33,279 nt of DNA from Mageeibacillus sp. UBA4314 (GCA_002394605.1 DGUI01000029.1:28702-61980); one strand, 5' to 3'; shown: positions 1-9,235, counted from the first letter of the stretch. Notes: generated by a model not told the origin, from the sequence alone. Made by a program: numbers and translations.

Positions 1-308
1 AGGAGATCGAGGACTTCCTCTACACGCATCCCAAGATCCAGGATGTTCAGGTCATAGGCGTACCCGATGCCGACTACGGTGAGGAGATCCTTGCAGCAGT
101 TGTATTAAAGCCCGGCGAGGAGTCATCGGAGGAAGAGATCAAGGACTATGTAAGGACACACATGGCTAAGCATAAGATTCCCAGATACGTTGATTTTGTC
201 GACGGATTCCCGATGAACGCAGCAGGTAAGATCCTGAAGTACAAGATGCGTCAGGAAGCAACCGAGAGACATAACCTTGGCGATGCGAGCAAGATCGTAA
301 CGGCGTAA
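1..308 (+). CDS. Acyl-CoA synthetase (AMP-forming), C-terminal fragment
   Basis: This is the 3' end of a gene that begins before the window; the reading frame starts at base 3 and ends with TAA at 306-308. The 101 visible residues form the mobile C-terminal domain (AMP-binding_C) of the ANL adenylate-forming superfamily. They include a GVPDADYGEEI stretch and the terminal NAAGKILK motif, whose lysine normally catalyses the adenylation half-reaction. Such enzymes activate a carboxylic acid with ATP to an acyl-adenylate and transfer it to CoA in the cytoplasm. The substrate-binding N-terminal domain lies outside the window, so the acid (acetate, longer fatty acid, aromatic acid) cannot be told. 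A promoter and terminator-bounded segment follow directly, so this gene probably ends its own transcription unit. Confidence 0.9.
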   Translation, partial: EIEDFLYTHPKIQDVQVIGVPDADYGEEILAAVVLKPGEESSEEEIKDYVRTHMAKHKIPRYVDFVDGFPMNAAGKILKYKMRQEATERHNLGDASKIVTA

Positions 309-344
309 GGTGGATTGCCGGGCTGACAGATCCGCAAGTGTCTG

Positions 345-373
345 TTGGAAAAGAAGAACGAATGTTGTATAAT
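345..373 (+). promoter_or_regulatory. Sigma-A promoter of a possible small RNA
   Basis: TTGGAA at 345-350 and TATAAT at 368-373 are separated by 17 bp. The predicted start near 380 lies only about 75 nt before an intrinsic terminator, and no convincing ORF lies between. Confidence 0.55.
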
Positions 374-379
374 GAATGC

Positions 380-455
380 AAGAGGTGTTACCTGTAGACG
401 GTTGCCTCAGTTATTGATCAATAGATGACCGCTTCATTTGAAGCGGTCATTTTTA
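380..455 (+). ncRNA. Candidate small RNA
   Basis: The segment lies between a good sigma-A promoter (345-373) and an intrinsic terminator (425-454), and a separate promoter for the next gene lies beyond it. It holds short complementary pieces (GAGG near 383 with CCTC near 407; ACC near 389 with GGT near 400) ahead of the terminator hairpin. No ribosome binding site or ORF is evident. The role is unknown; it could also be a short readthrough product. Confidence 0.35.
425..455 (+). terminator. Intrinsic terminator
   Basis: An 11-bp perfect stem (ATGACCGCTTC at 425-435 with GAAGCGGTCAT at 440-450) has an ATTT loop and is followed by a T run. Confidence 0.85.
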
Positions 456-462
456 GTGACTT

Positions 463-492
463 TTTTACCTGTAGGAAGTTCAATGCTATAAT
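463..492 (+). promoter_or_regulatory. Promoter for the 524-1042 gene
   Basis: TATAAT at 487-492 has a weak TTTACC at 463-468 about 18 bp upstream. The start would be near 499, giving a 25-nt leader with a GGGGG ribosome binding site. Confidence 0.5.
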
Positions 493-523
493 ACACCTCA
501 TGGGATAGAAGGGGGATCAGTAT

Positions 524-1042
524 ATGTCACGTTTCCGCCACGGTATGAACATACCCGCCAAGGGTGTAATAGCAAGTATCTATCTGCTGCTTGCCGTTGT
601 TGTGCTTGTCTGTTATATCTGCCTGAACGGTGGCACCAAGCCGGGTGTCTACTACAGGTGTGAGAAGAAGATCCCTGCAACGATCAAGCTGATGGAAGGA
701 ATGGATTTTCAGAATGTCAACGGCTGGGAACCGTTGATCCTCCCCAATACATCCGTGTACATAATAAGTGCGGATGAATCCACATGCACCATCGTATATG
801 AGGGGGCGGATGCGCAGCATACCTCATATGCCACGGATGTCCCGCTGTCTGACCTTGAATATGATAAGGATCTGATCGGAAATGTGCAGAAGATCCATAA
901 CTGCAGCGTCGGATACAGAGCTGACGACAGTGATTCCACAGCCAGCAGGTTTATTAAGATCGTTATGTATACAGCAAGTGCCATCCTGGTCATCAGCCTG
1001 GTGGCTTTCGTTGTGAAGGGAATAATGTCAAAACGGCATTAA
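524..1042 (+). CDS. Small two-helix membrane protein, function unknown
   Basis: The 172-residue protein has a hydrophobic segment at about residues 13-34 and a second at about 148-165. Between them is a ~110-residue hydrophilic domain that should lie outside the membrane. The C-terminus is short and basic. A purine-rich GAAGGGGG sits 8 nt before the ATG, and a promoter lies at 463-492, so it is probably monocistronic. Three cysteines occur in the external domain (near residues 45, 87 and 126). I do not recognise a family. The following gene encodes a giant wall protein, but there is no sign of co-transcription because 129 bp and a TATAAT separate them. Confidence 0.75.
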   Translation: MSRFRHGMNIPAKGVIASIYLLLAVVVLVCYICLNGGTKPGVYYRCEKKIPATIKLMEGMDFQNVNGWEPLILPNTSVYIISADESTCTIVYEGADAQHTSYATDVPLSDLEYDKDLIGNVQKIHNCSVGYRADDSDSTASRFIKIVMYTASAILVISLVAFVVKGIMSKRH

Positions 1043-1108
1043 TGTGAATTAAATGTAACCTTTTAGCCAACAAAGTGTGCATGCCGCATATATATAGACG
1101 GTTGCTGA

Positions 1109-1114
1109 TATAAT
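1109..1114 (+). promoter_or_regulatory. Probable -10 box for the giant wall protein
   Basis: TATAAT stands 58 bp upstream of the chosen ATG. No good -35 is visible at 17 bp. The preceding 11 bases TAGACGGTTGC also occur at 395-405 inside the candidate small RNA. Confidence 0.4.
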
Positions 1115-1171
1115 GATGGGTGTATTGATTAATTGTGCGCGGCTTTTGGCTGCTTGGCAAAGGAGGTCAGT

Positions 1172-4100
1172 ATGCTACATAAACTGAAACACTCATTGGC
1201 TTTGATCCTGGCGGTATGCATGGTAGTTACATGTTTGCCACTGGGATTGGTGGTCCTAGCGGCTTCTCCCAGCATCTACTACTTCTATGGTGATGAGTCC
1301 ATAGAAAGCCTGGATGATGTCATGATCGGGGACGAGGTTCCTGAAGGGAAGACGAAGTATGGCGTATTCGTCAGGAGTGGCACTTACGATCTTCAGGATG
1401 ATGACCGTATTGCGATCGTTGACGACGCGGAGATCTGTCTGTCAGACGAGAAACTGGCTGAAATAATGGAGAACATGGAATCTTACATGGTCTGCGCGTC
1501 AGGAACCGGTAAGTTTGTGGCTGATTCCGTGAATATCTCGACAGACCGTGAAGCATTCGGCGGTGCTGCTGTTGAGATAATGAACATACGCAGTATCTAC
1601 TTTGAGCACCCCATGAGTCCTTATGAACTTAATTATGAGTTTAAGGCTGACACTGTTATCGATAAAGAGTTCCATGCCAACGGCGTGACGATCGATCCTG
1701 ATGTCACGGTGACGCTGACTTCAACTGATGACAGGGATTTTGATAATAACGGACGTCTCTGTGCTAAGAATGTTGAGATCTCCGGCAATCTGGCGATAGA
1801 CGGGATGACAGAAGATTCCATTGAGATGAAGGAACTTGTCATCAATCCTGACGGTACCCTTAAAGTATGTGATGGCGGTTCCATCACAGCCGGTGATGGT
1901 GCTGGGATCTATATCTGCAACGGAGCATCATTTGACGGGATCGAACTCTGGCAGCGTGACGGTGATGAACTGATCTATGCAAAACAGGGTGAGGAGTTCC
2001 AGTTCATCTATTATTCATCCGAATCGAAATGGATCGGCGCGATCGACGGAATGATCGCAGGCAAGTTATATCTTCGGTATGACCGGGTCTATAACGAGGA
2101 TGACACATATGAGGGTACAGCCTTTATCGGTGAAGAAGAGATGGCTCCCTTTGTATACCGTGACTATACTCCCGGCGATGAGATATCACTGACCGTATGT
2201 CCTCCTTCATGGTATGAAGGAAGGAGCCCGATAGTTGATGTGCACATGGCATCTGATCCTGATGCCAGTATCTCACTTGAACTTACAAAGCAGGGGAACA
2301 GTTATGTGACATCATATACACCTGCTGATGCGAGCGGAGTATTCTTTGACATCTACTGGAGCCAATACGATACGATCCTTCCCGGTGAGAATGAGATCAT
2401 GTTCGACCTGAACAGCTTTGGTTCAGTCGGATATGAAGTCCAGATAAACGGTGTGGCGACTCCTGATGACAATGTCGTCACGTATCCTGATCCGATGGGC
2501 AATACGAGGAATAAGTATATCTTATCCAGGGATACCGTTGAGTCGGATACCGTTTCTGTCGTTTTCGCACCGGCAGAAGATCATGAGATAGCATGGTTCA
2601 GATATAACGGTGCTGATCATGATAGCGAATCTATCCTCGATGAGCATGGATTCTCCGTAAATGACGGCGTATTCACTTTCACGCTCGATAAGGACAACAC
2701 TTTCAATGACATTATCGCGATCGATGTCGGCGCTGATGATGATGATCATGGCGGCGGAGACCCTTACTTTGAGCAGAATAAGTATATTGTTGATTTCAGT
2801 ACATATACCGAGCAGATCGAAGATGTGGAGACCGTTCAGGGACGTGTCTTTGAAGGCAATGCTGAACTGAGGCCCTGGGAGCCCAATGATTATGAAGCAG
2901 GCGATAAGCTCGACTTCACCATGATGCTTCCTGACAACAGGAAGGGCTCGACTCCCATAGTTGAGATCGAGATCCCCGGCGATGCACCCGTTGTCCCTCA
3001 GATAACAGCTGTACCTGATAAGGAAGATGAGTTTACATTCACATTTGAACCGGAATCTGAAGACGGATTTGTCGTAAGGATCTGGTGGAGTGAATTTGAT
3101 AAGTACAGCGGCAGAGAAGGCGACTTCATGATCGACCTTGACAGCGATGAGAATGGCGGCGTTGCAACTGTTACGCCTCAATTCAACGATCATGCCGTAG
3201 ATCCGTCTAACGCAGGTCATGTTAAGGGTATCTATACTGTCGGCAATATCCCTGATACTGCTAATGTAGAGATCACACCTAAAGACGGATGGACCGTCGG
3301 CGAGATCGAGATCGAGTATGAAGGCTACAGGGATATCTTCGTTCCTGATGGAATGGATAAGCCTGATGAATGGAAGTACTTCTCTGAGCTTGACTGGATC
3401 AGCGGTGATGAGACAGGTGCAACAGTAGCCATCCCGACTGATAATGATTGTGACTGGATAAGAGTCCGTGTCGGATATTATCCCAATGGCGGTCCTAATC
3501 CCGGTGATTATCCGGAAGAAGGCCGTTACAGGATCGAATTCGACAATATCCCGATGTGGGATGAAGAAGCACAGGAGATGATCGGTACGGCTCATGTCAT
3601 GATCGACGGCACTGAGATACAGCCCGGATATGAAGGCGATATCGATACATCAGATCCTGTCCGTATCACACTCTCACTTCCTGACGGAAGGAAGACTTGT
3701 GAGCATGTAGTCGTTGTTGAATACCCCGGTTCTGTCAGGGAACTGTCAGCATCCGGCGACAGCATTCCTCTGATGCTTACAAGTAATGAAGGAACGATCA
3801 TAAGGCTCTTCTGGAGCAGGTATGACATGTTCATGCGGGACGGTGACCATGTTCTCGTGATCACTGATAAGGAAGGCAACGGTTCAGTTGATGTCTCGGG
3901 TGTTCCCGAGAGCGGTACTTGTGTAAATCCTTCTAACGAGAACGAGGTCAAGCATCTTGTTCCGCGTGAGACTGTTGAAGCAGGAGATTCAATAGTTACG
4001 TTTACTCCTGATACCAATAACCGTCTTGTCGCAGTTGAACTTGAGGAAGACTTTGATAATCCTCCGGAGATGTTCGTGACGGAAGCTGATGACAGGTTCC

Positions 4101-7045
4101 CTGATGCAACTCTGATGCCCATCGATAACAGGTTCTCGTTTGTTGACGGCAAGTGGACTTTCGCAGTGCCTGTTCCCGACGATGATCTGGGACATCAGTG
4201 GAGGATCAGGGCTATCTTTGAAGGCGAGAAGGCACAGCCCGGTGAGATCCGCGTCAATACCGCAGGTCTTGATGTGCAGTATGCATTCGTAAAAGATGGA
4301 GTGACAGGTCCTTATGTTGACCTCGACGGATATATCACGGTCGATCCTGATACGGATCCTGATCAGGTTATCCTGAAGTTCGACTCGGATGAGCAGCTCT
4401 ATGCACTGCGCATTACACACGAATATGGTAATCAGAAGGTAAGCGAAGTCCGCAAGTTTGCCCAGGAAAACACGGTGACTCTTGACAGACAGCAAGGCTG
4501 GGGCCTGTACCTGGTAGATCTTGCAGATGAAGGCATAATGACGAACAATGAGTACAGGATCCGTGTATTCGGAAGTGCAGATTATCATCCTCTCGTAGAT
4601 CTTAAGGAAGATACCATCTACGAGTATGATATCGACTCTACGATCACATTGGATCTTGGCGATGCAGATCCTTACAAGGTCATTGCAAGAAGCAATTTCG
4701 CAAACGAGGTCGAGGTTACGAAGCAGTCAGACGGCAAGTATGTATTCAACCCGTTCAATACTGCAGGATTTGAGATCTTGATCTATGAGACTGAATATGA
4801 TTATGAGTTCAGCAATTTCGTTCCGACCATGGAGGAGAATTGCTTCGAATACAAGATGTCATATGTCGATTATGCTGAAGGTGAGTTCACTCAAACGAAT
4901 GTATTCATCAACATGCCCGATGACAGCTTCAGGTTTATGCATTCTGCTGACGGTCTTGTCACCAGGGTATGCGTTTCCATGAACCTTGCCGAATTCAAGC
5001 TCGGCATTAACCAGGGAAATGAGCTGAAGGCGTTTGCCGTATACCTGAATGGCGATGACATAACACAGTCCGTAGTTACGGCCGGAGGCGTGACGCTCAC
5101 TGCAGATCAGATCGCACAGCTTACTGAACTTAGGTTCGAGTTCTATCACAAGAAGACATATAACATAACGGCAGCACAGGTTACAGGCGGCTCGCTGACT
5201 GTTGCCGACAGTGCCGTAGAAGGCTCTAAGGTAACTGTTAACGCAGTGCCTGATATCGGCTATGAATTGGATAAGATCGACTTGAAGGGTGATGAGAGCG
5301 GTTATTCTCTCCAGCTGCAGGGTGATTCGTTCACTATGCCGGATGAGGATGTTACCCTGACGGCAACTTTCAAGAAGATCGATTATCAGATCAATACGTC
5401 TGCAGCAGATAACGGCAAGGTTACAGCGCCAAAGACTGCTAACTACGGTGATGAGGTAACATTAAGCGTTACACCTTATGAGGGATACGAACTCGATACA
5501 TTATCGGTCAAGGATTCTTCTGATAACGATGTAACAGTTGCGAACAACAAGTTCACGATGCCTGCAGACGACGTAACGGTAACTGCAACATTCAAGGCTG
5601 CTACATATACTGTAACTGTGGAGCAGGTGGCAGGCGGTACGATAACGGTAGATAAGGCATCTGCACAGATGGGCGATACTATCACTGTTGATGTCACTGT
5701 TAACGTGGGTTACACGCTTGATAAGGTGCTCGTTGACGGACACGAGCTGACGCAGGCTACATTCTCAATGCCCGGCAAGGACGTAACTGTCAGCGCAGTA
5801 TTCACGGCAAACGACTACACTGTCACTGTTATTCAGAAGTCTAACGGTACGACTTCAGTCGACAAGACAACTGCTCATGCAGGAGATACGATCACGATCA
5901 CTGTAACGCCTGATGAAGGTTACGAAGTAGATGTGATCAAGGTCGATGACACGGCTATCACCAGCACTGTCTTTATAATGCCTGCAAGGAACGTCACAGT
6001 AGAAGCAACTTACAAGAAGGCTGTCTATACAGTAACCTGTGAAGATGCAGAAGGCGGCACTGTAAGTGCAGATAAGGCTACTGCAAACTTTGGTGACGAG
6101 ATCACTGTCACGGTAACACCCTCATCCGGTTATGAGCTTGGTACTATCAAGGTGGACGGTGAAGCGATCGAAGGCAATACTTTCGTGATGCCAGCAAAGA
6201 ATGTCAAGGTTACGGCAACATTTAATGCGATCGGTTACAGGATCACATGTGCTGAGTGTGAGAACGGTAAGGTTACAGCATCCAAGGAGACTGCAAATGT
6301 CGGCGATGAGATCACCCTTACGATCACTCCTGCTGAAGGATACCTTGTAAGCAAGGTAATCGTTGATGGCAATGAGATCACGGGTAATACGTTTAAAATG
6401 CCTGCTAAGGATGTAACGGTTGAAGCAGTCTTTGTCAGTGCGGCAGACCTGAAGGGGTGGTACACAGATCCTGTAACAGGCAACAGGTACTACTACAAGG
6501 ATGGAGCACCTCTTAAGAGCTGGCAGACGATCGGCTCCAAGAAGTATTACTTCAACAAGAATACAGGAGTAATGACGACGGGCTGGAAGAAGTTCAGCAA
6601 CGGCAAGGTCTACTACTTTGCAAAGTCGACCGGTGGGGCTGTTACCGGCCTTAAGACATTGGAAGGCAAGAAGTATTACTTCGATAAGAACGGCGTCATG
6701 CAGTCCGGCTGGAAGACGATCAGCAAAAAGAAGTATTATTTCAAGCTTAATTCCGATAAGACCAGGGCTCCTGCTTACACCGGCGTTGCGAAGAAGATCG
6801 GTTCTTACTACTACGTATTCAGCGCTAAGAGTGTAATGCTTAAGTCCGGCGTTAAGACCATTGCTTCTACCGGTGATAAGTATTATCTCAAGAGCACGGG
6901 CAAGGCTTACACCAAGAAGTGGTACAAGAAATCCGGCAAGTGGTATTACTTTGGCAGCAACGGCAAGATGGTGGTCGGTAAGTCTCTGAAGATCGGCAAG
7001 AAGACATACAAGTTTGACAAGAACGGAGTTTGCAAGAATCCGTAA
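1172..7045 (+). CDS. Giant secreted wall-associated repeat protein
   Basis: The start was placed at the ATG behind AAAGGAGG (1159-1166), 13 codons inside the longest open frame; this gives a 1957-residue protein with a clean signal peptide (residues 1-31). Residues ~295-1220 are beta-rich and contain about four copies of a ~242-residue unit marked by the motif [IL][YWF]WS[QER][YF]D at residues 394, 637 and 879, with a decayed copy at 1204. Residues ~1329-1754 hold six ~70-residue modules of the divergent InlB B-repeat type (pattern GYELDKI then FTMPADDVTVTATF). Residues ~1761-1957 are choline-binding-like wall-binding repeats (GW, KYYF, G.M.TG). These repeats normally bind secondary wall polymers noncovalently, so the protein should be displayed on the cell surface as an adhesin or scaffold; no catalytic domain was recognised. 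The tail GVCKNP is shared with the three proteins at 15555-18696. Confidence 0.9.
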   Translation: MLHKLKHSLALILAVCMVVTCLPLGLVVLAASPSIYYFYGDESIESLDDVMIGDEVPEGKTKYGVFVRSGTYDLQDDDRIAIVDDAEICLSDEKLAEIMENMESYMVCASGTGKFVADSVNISTDREAFGGAAVEIMNIRSIYFEHPMSPYELNYEFKADTVIDKEFHANGVTIDPDVTVTLTSTDDRDFDNNGRLCAKNVEISGNLAIDGMTEDSIEMKELVINPDGTLKVCDGGSITAGDGAGIYICNGASFDGIELWQRDGDELIYAKQGEEFQFIYYSSESKWIGAIDGMIAGKLYLRYDRVYNEDDTYEGTAFIGEEEMAPFVYRDYTPGDEISLTVCPPSWYEGRSPIVDVHMASDPDASISLELTKQGNSYVTSYTPADASGVFFDIYWSQYDTILPGENEIMFDLNSFGSVGYEVQINGVATPDDNVVTYPDPMGNTRNKYILSRDTVESDTVSVVFAPAEDHEIAWFRYNGADHDSESILDEHGFSVNDGVFTFTLDKDNTFNDIIAIDVGADDDDHGGGDPYFEQNKYIVDFSTYTEQIEDVETVQGRVFEGNAELRPWEPNDYEAGDKLDFTMMLPDNRKGSTPIVEIEIPGDAPVVPQITAVPDKEDEFTFTFEPESEDGFVVRIWWSEFDKYSGREGDFMIDLDSDENGGVATVTPQFNDHAVDPSNAGHVKGIYTVGNIPDTANVEITPKDGWTVGEIEIEYEGYRDIFVPDGMDKPDEWKYFSELDWISGDETGATVAIPTDNDCDWIRVRVGYYPNGGPNPGDYPEEGRYRIEFDNIPMWDEEAQEMIGTAHVMIDGTEIQPGYEGDIDTSDPVRITLSLPDGRKTCEHVVVVEYPGSVRELSASGDSIPLMLTSNEGTIIRLFWSRYDMFMRDGDHVLVITDKEGNGSVDVSGVPESGTCVNPSNENEVKHLVPRETVEAGDSIVTFTPDTNNRLVAVELEEDFDNPPEMFVTEADDRFPDATLMPIDNRFSFVDGKWTFAVPVPDDDLGHQWRIRAIFEGEKAQPGEIRVNTAGLDVQYAFVKDGVTGPYVDLDGYITVDPDTDPDQVILKFDSDEQLYALRITHEYGNQKVSEVRKFAQENTVTLDRQQGWGLYLVDLADEGIMTNNEYRIRVFGSADYHPLVDLKEDTIYEYDIDSTITLDLGDADPYKVIARSNFANEVEVTKQSDGKYVFNPFNTAGFEILIYETEYDYEFSNFVPTMEENCFEYKMSYVDYAEGEFTQTNVFINMPDDSFRFMHSADGLVTRVCVSMNLAEFKLGINQGNELKAFAVYLNGDDITQSVVTAGGVTLTADQIAQLTELRFEFYHKKTYNITAAQVTGGSLTVADSAVEGSKVTVNAVPDIGYELDKIDLKGDESGYSLQLQGDSFTMPDEDVTLTATFKKIDYQINTSAADNGKVTAPKTANYGDEVTLSVTPYEGYELDTLSVKDSSDNDVTVANNKFTMPADDVTVTATFKAATYTVTVEQVAGGTITVDKASAQMGDTITVDVTVNVGYTLDKVLVDGHELTQATFSMPGKDVTVSAVFTANDYTVTVIQKSNGTTSVDKTTAHAGDTITITVTPDEGYEVDVIKVDDTAITSTVFIMPARNVTVEATYKKAVYTVTCEDAEGGTVSADKATANFGDEITVTVTPSSGYELGTIKVDGEAIEGNTFVMPAKNVKVTATFNAIGYRITCAECENGKVTASKETANVGDEITLTITPAEGYLVSKVIVDGNEITGNTFKMPAKDVTVEAVFVSAADLKGWYTDPVTGNRYYYKDGAPLKSWQTIGSKKYYFNKNTGVMTTGWKKFSNGKVYYFAKSTGGAVTGLKTLEGKKYYFDKNGVMQSGWKTISKKKYYFKLNSDKTRAPAYTGVAKKIGSYYYVFSAKSVMLKSGVKTIASTGDKYYLKSTGKAYTKKWYKKSGKWYYFGSNGKMVVGKSLKIGKKTYKFDKNGVCKNP
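5158..6435 (+). repeat. Six tandem InlB-type B-repeat modules (coding)
   Basis: Six modules begin near 5158, 5383, 5605, 5812, 6022 and 6232, each about 70 codons. Each starts with Y.[IV]T and ends with a F.MP..[DN]VTV.A.F segment. Variation between modules is substantial, so this is an old expansion rather than a recent one. Confidence 0.85.
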
Positions 7046-7086
7046 GTGGATCTCAAATCGGATCAAGTTGATCTGATCAGCAACTG

Positions 7087-7119
7087 CACCCGCGCCGGAG
7101 AAGTCCGGTGCGGGTGTTT
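7087..7119 (+). terminator. Intrinsic terminator of the giant wall protein gene
   Basis: A 13-bp GC-rich stem (CACCCGCGCCGGA at 7087-7099 with TCCGGTGCGGGTG at 7104-7116, one G-U pair) has a GAAG loop and a short T run. Confidence 0.85.
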
Positions 7120-7132
7120 CTGTTGAAGCAGA

Positions 7133-7161
7133 ATGACACCTCATCCAAAAAGTAATATAAT
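7133..7161 (+). promoter_or_regulatory. Promoter giving a probable leaderless mRNA
   Basis: ATGACA (7133-7138) and TATAAT (7156-7161) are exactly 17 bp apart. The predicted first transcribed base, 7168, is one base before the ATG at 7169, and there is no ribosome binding site between. The upstream in-frame ATG at 7133 is therefore the -35 box, not a start codon. Confidence 0.75.
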
Positions 7162-7168
7162 CAACTCT

Positions 7169-8425
7169 ATGAAGCTCATTACATTATCAGAGAAAGAGAT
7201 AATCATAACACTCATCGCACTGGCGCTCCTGCTGCTGTTTGCGTATGTATTCGGTACGCTGATGGAGAAGATCAAGGGACCGCGTGTCGTCGGCGAGATC
7301 CTGGGCGGCATGATACTTGGCGGAAGCTGTCTTTTTATACTGCTTCCGGATCTGTCCAATGCTGTCTTCTTTGCCTACCCTGAAGAGGGAAAGGTACTTA
7401 ATATCTTCTACCAGTTAGGACTGATCTTCCTGATGTTCCTGTCAGGGTACAATACGGATATCAAAGTCGATAAGTCGAATGCCAGGATCATAAGCCTGGT
7501 GTTCCTGGGTGCAACGGTCATTCCGATGGCAGGAAGCATTCCTTTCTTTGAGATGTTCAGGGAGAGCTTCATCGGAAGCATCAATAACGACCTTGCTTAT
7601 AAGCTCGTATTTGCCATCGGGGTTGCGATCACGTCGATCCCTGTCATATCCAAGATATTCTTCGACATGGGGATAATGAACACGAAGTTCTCCAACACTG
7701 TCCTGACCGTGTCAACATTCCAGGATCTGTGTTTGTGGATCCTCCTTAATGTTGCGACGAAGATCGCTTCTGCAGGTGAGATCAAGCTGTGGGAGATGGT
7801 CATTATCTGCGCGGTTACGATCGGCATATTTGCCGCGATCGCACTCATTGCCAGGTTCATAAAACAGGTGAAGAATGAGTGGAAACCCAACACATTCTAT
7901 ACATTGAGCTTTGTGGTGCTGCTCCTGGTGTCCGGACTTCTGTACTGGGCAGGGATCAACATCATGTATTCGGCGTTTGTTGTCGGTTATCTGATCAAGG
8001 CTGTCTTCGGGACGGCTGAGACGACGAAGACGAGGATGCACTATCTGGAGAATATTGCTTTCTCGTTCTTCATCCCGGTCTATTTCGCCCTCGTGGGAAT
8101 ACAGCTCAATGTCGTGCATGATTTCTCCGTGGTGCGGTTCCTTATGTTCTTCGGAATCGCTTTCGGGCTGGAGTTTATTGGAACATGGCTTATGCTCCTG
8201 CCGTCGAAGCTTACGATGGGAACAAGGATGAACTTTGCCATCACCATGAATGCCAGAGGCGGTCCCGGGATCGTACTGGCGACTGTTGCGTATTCGTATA
8301 ATATCATCAGCCTGGAGTTCTTCACCGTGCTGATACTGACTACCATGGTATCTTCCATGACCGCCGGTTATTGGCTGAGGCTCCAGCAGAAAAGAGATCC
8401 TGAGCAGTTCAATATCATGAAGTAG
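7169..8425 (+). CDS. Cation/proton antiporter, CPA2 (KefB/NhaS-like) family
   Basis: The 418-residue protein has about 12 hydrophobic segments and matches the Na+/H+ exchanger domain of monovalent cation:proton antiporter family 2. It shows the family's early PRVVGEILGGMILGGS-type segment near residues 31-47 and the late NARGGPGIVLATVAY stretch near residues 360-375. There is no C-terminal TrkA-N (NAD-binding) domain, so it resembles a short NhaS/NapA-like exchanger rather than the K+ efflux KefB proper. It would exchange Na+ or K+ for protons across the membrane. The start at 7169 follows from the promoter geometry. It ends 3 bp from the convergent transposase gene with no evident terminator between them. 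Confidence 0.88.
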   Translation: MKLITLSEKEIIITLIALALLLLFAYVFGTLMEKIKGPRVVGEILGGMILGGSCLFILLPDLSNAVFFAYPEEGKVLNIFYQLGLIFLMFLSGYNTDIKVDKSNARIISLVFLGATVIPMAGSIPFFEMFRESFIGSINNDLAYKLVFAIGVAITSIPVISKIFFDMGIMNTKFSNTVLTVSTFQDLCLWILLNVATKIASAGEIKLWEMVIICAVTIGIFAAIALIARFIKQVKNEWKPNTFYTLSFVVLLLVSGLLYWAGINIMYSAFVVGYLIKAVFGTAETTKTRMHYLENIAFSFFIPVYFALVGIQLNVVHDFSVVRFLMFFGIAFGLEFIGTWLMLLPSKLTMGTRMNFAITMNARGGPGIVLATVAYSYNIISLEFFTVLILTTMVSSMTAGYWLRLQQKRDPEQFNIMK

Positions 8426-8428
8426 TGG

Positions 8429-9178
8429 TCACACCGCGATCTTCTGTATTACGCCTCTTCCGATGCCCGTTATCCGGGCTATCTGCCTGATGGACAATCC
8501 TTTGCTGCGCAGCCGGCGTATCACGTCGTTGCGTTCCTCTGTGTTCATGAGAGCGATCTCCTTTGGACTGCCGACGTCGGCGATCGAAGCGATCATCCTG
8601 GTCAGTCTGTGATCATCCGGTGCAGGAGGTCTGGTCTCGTAATATGACGGGTCGTGCGTATCCCTGGTCCTTAAGAACAGTTCGTGCATGGAAGGGGTAG
8701 GAAGCATCGATCTGATGATGGTCATATCAGTCTCCGGGTCGATCATATAGTAATCCCTGTAGCTGCTCCAGCGGTATTCATCGATGCGGCAAACCTTAGC
8801 CTTGACCGGGTTCATCAGTATGTATCTGTACACTTCCAGCAGGTATCCCATCGTGTCGATGCCTCTGCTGAAAAACCTGTCATAGAAGATACGCCCCGTG
8901 TGATCGTACTTTTTGTTATAGTACCTTGCATATCTGACAAGCAGCCTGGACATAAACTTCGACAGCCGGTTCTCCGTATCCCTGATCAGCAGGTGGAAGT
9001 GGTCTTCCATCAGACAGTATGCGATGATGCTTATGCCATGCTCCTCTGCCAGGGCGAAAACCATGTTCAGGAACATCCTGAAATCAATCACTTTCCTGAA
9101 GATGTTAAGCCCCTCCATACCTCTTGATACTACGTGATAATATCCCTTCTCACTTATGATCCTTCTTGTACGCGGCAT
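8429..9178 (-). CDS. Y1/HUH transposase, REP-associated (RAYT) type
   Basis: The 249-residue protein has the Transposase IS200-like (Y1_Tnp) fold signature. The metal-binding HUH motif is HFH at residues 60-62, the nucleophile is probably Tyr117 or Tyr119 in YRYILMNPV, and GYYHVVSRG lies near the N-terminus. The C-terminal ~60 residues add a helix-turn-helix (GLSIRQIARITGIGRG). That layout and size fit solitary RAYT/TnpA-REP proteins, which nick single-stranded hairpins, rather than compact IS200 transposases. I chose the ATG at 9178, 7 nt behind AGGAGG; the GTG at 9187 overlaps that site. No flanking terminal hairpins characteristic of IS200/IS605 ends were identified, so it is annotated as a lone gene and not an insertion sequence. 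Confidence 0.85.
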   Translation of the reverse strand: MPRTRRIISEKGYYHVVSRGMEGLNIFRKVIDFRMFLNMVFALAEEHGISIIAYCLMEDHFHLLIRDTENRLSKFMSRLLVRYARYYNKKYDHTGRIFYDRFFSRGIDTMGYLLEVYRYILMNPVKAKVCRIDEYRWSSYRDYYMIDPETDMTIIRSMLPTPSMHELFLRTRDTHDPSYYETRPPAPDDHRLTRMIASIADVGSPKEIALMNTEERNDVIRRLRSKGLSIRQIARITGIGRGVIQKIAV

Positions 9179-9235
9179 TTTGCTCACCTCCTTTGTGCCG
9201 TAAGACTATCAGAAAAAATGCTCAAAAAAGATACG

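Noticed and set aside
2522..3595. A 357-codon open frame antisense to the giant wall protein gene
   Set aside because: It has no ribosome binding site, an unnatural composition rich in Ile, Arg and Asp, and it mirrors the biased codons of the sense gene; other long antisense frames occur at 3989-4588 and 6122-7144 for the same reason.
6122..7144. A 340-codon antisense frame across the wall-binding repeats
   Set aside because: It runs through the intrinsic terminator of the sense gene and follows the sense codon bias; no start signals.
7133..7168. Upstream ATG as start of the antiporter gene
   Set aside because: It coincides with the -35 box and would add 12 hydrophilic residues not typical of the family.
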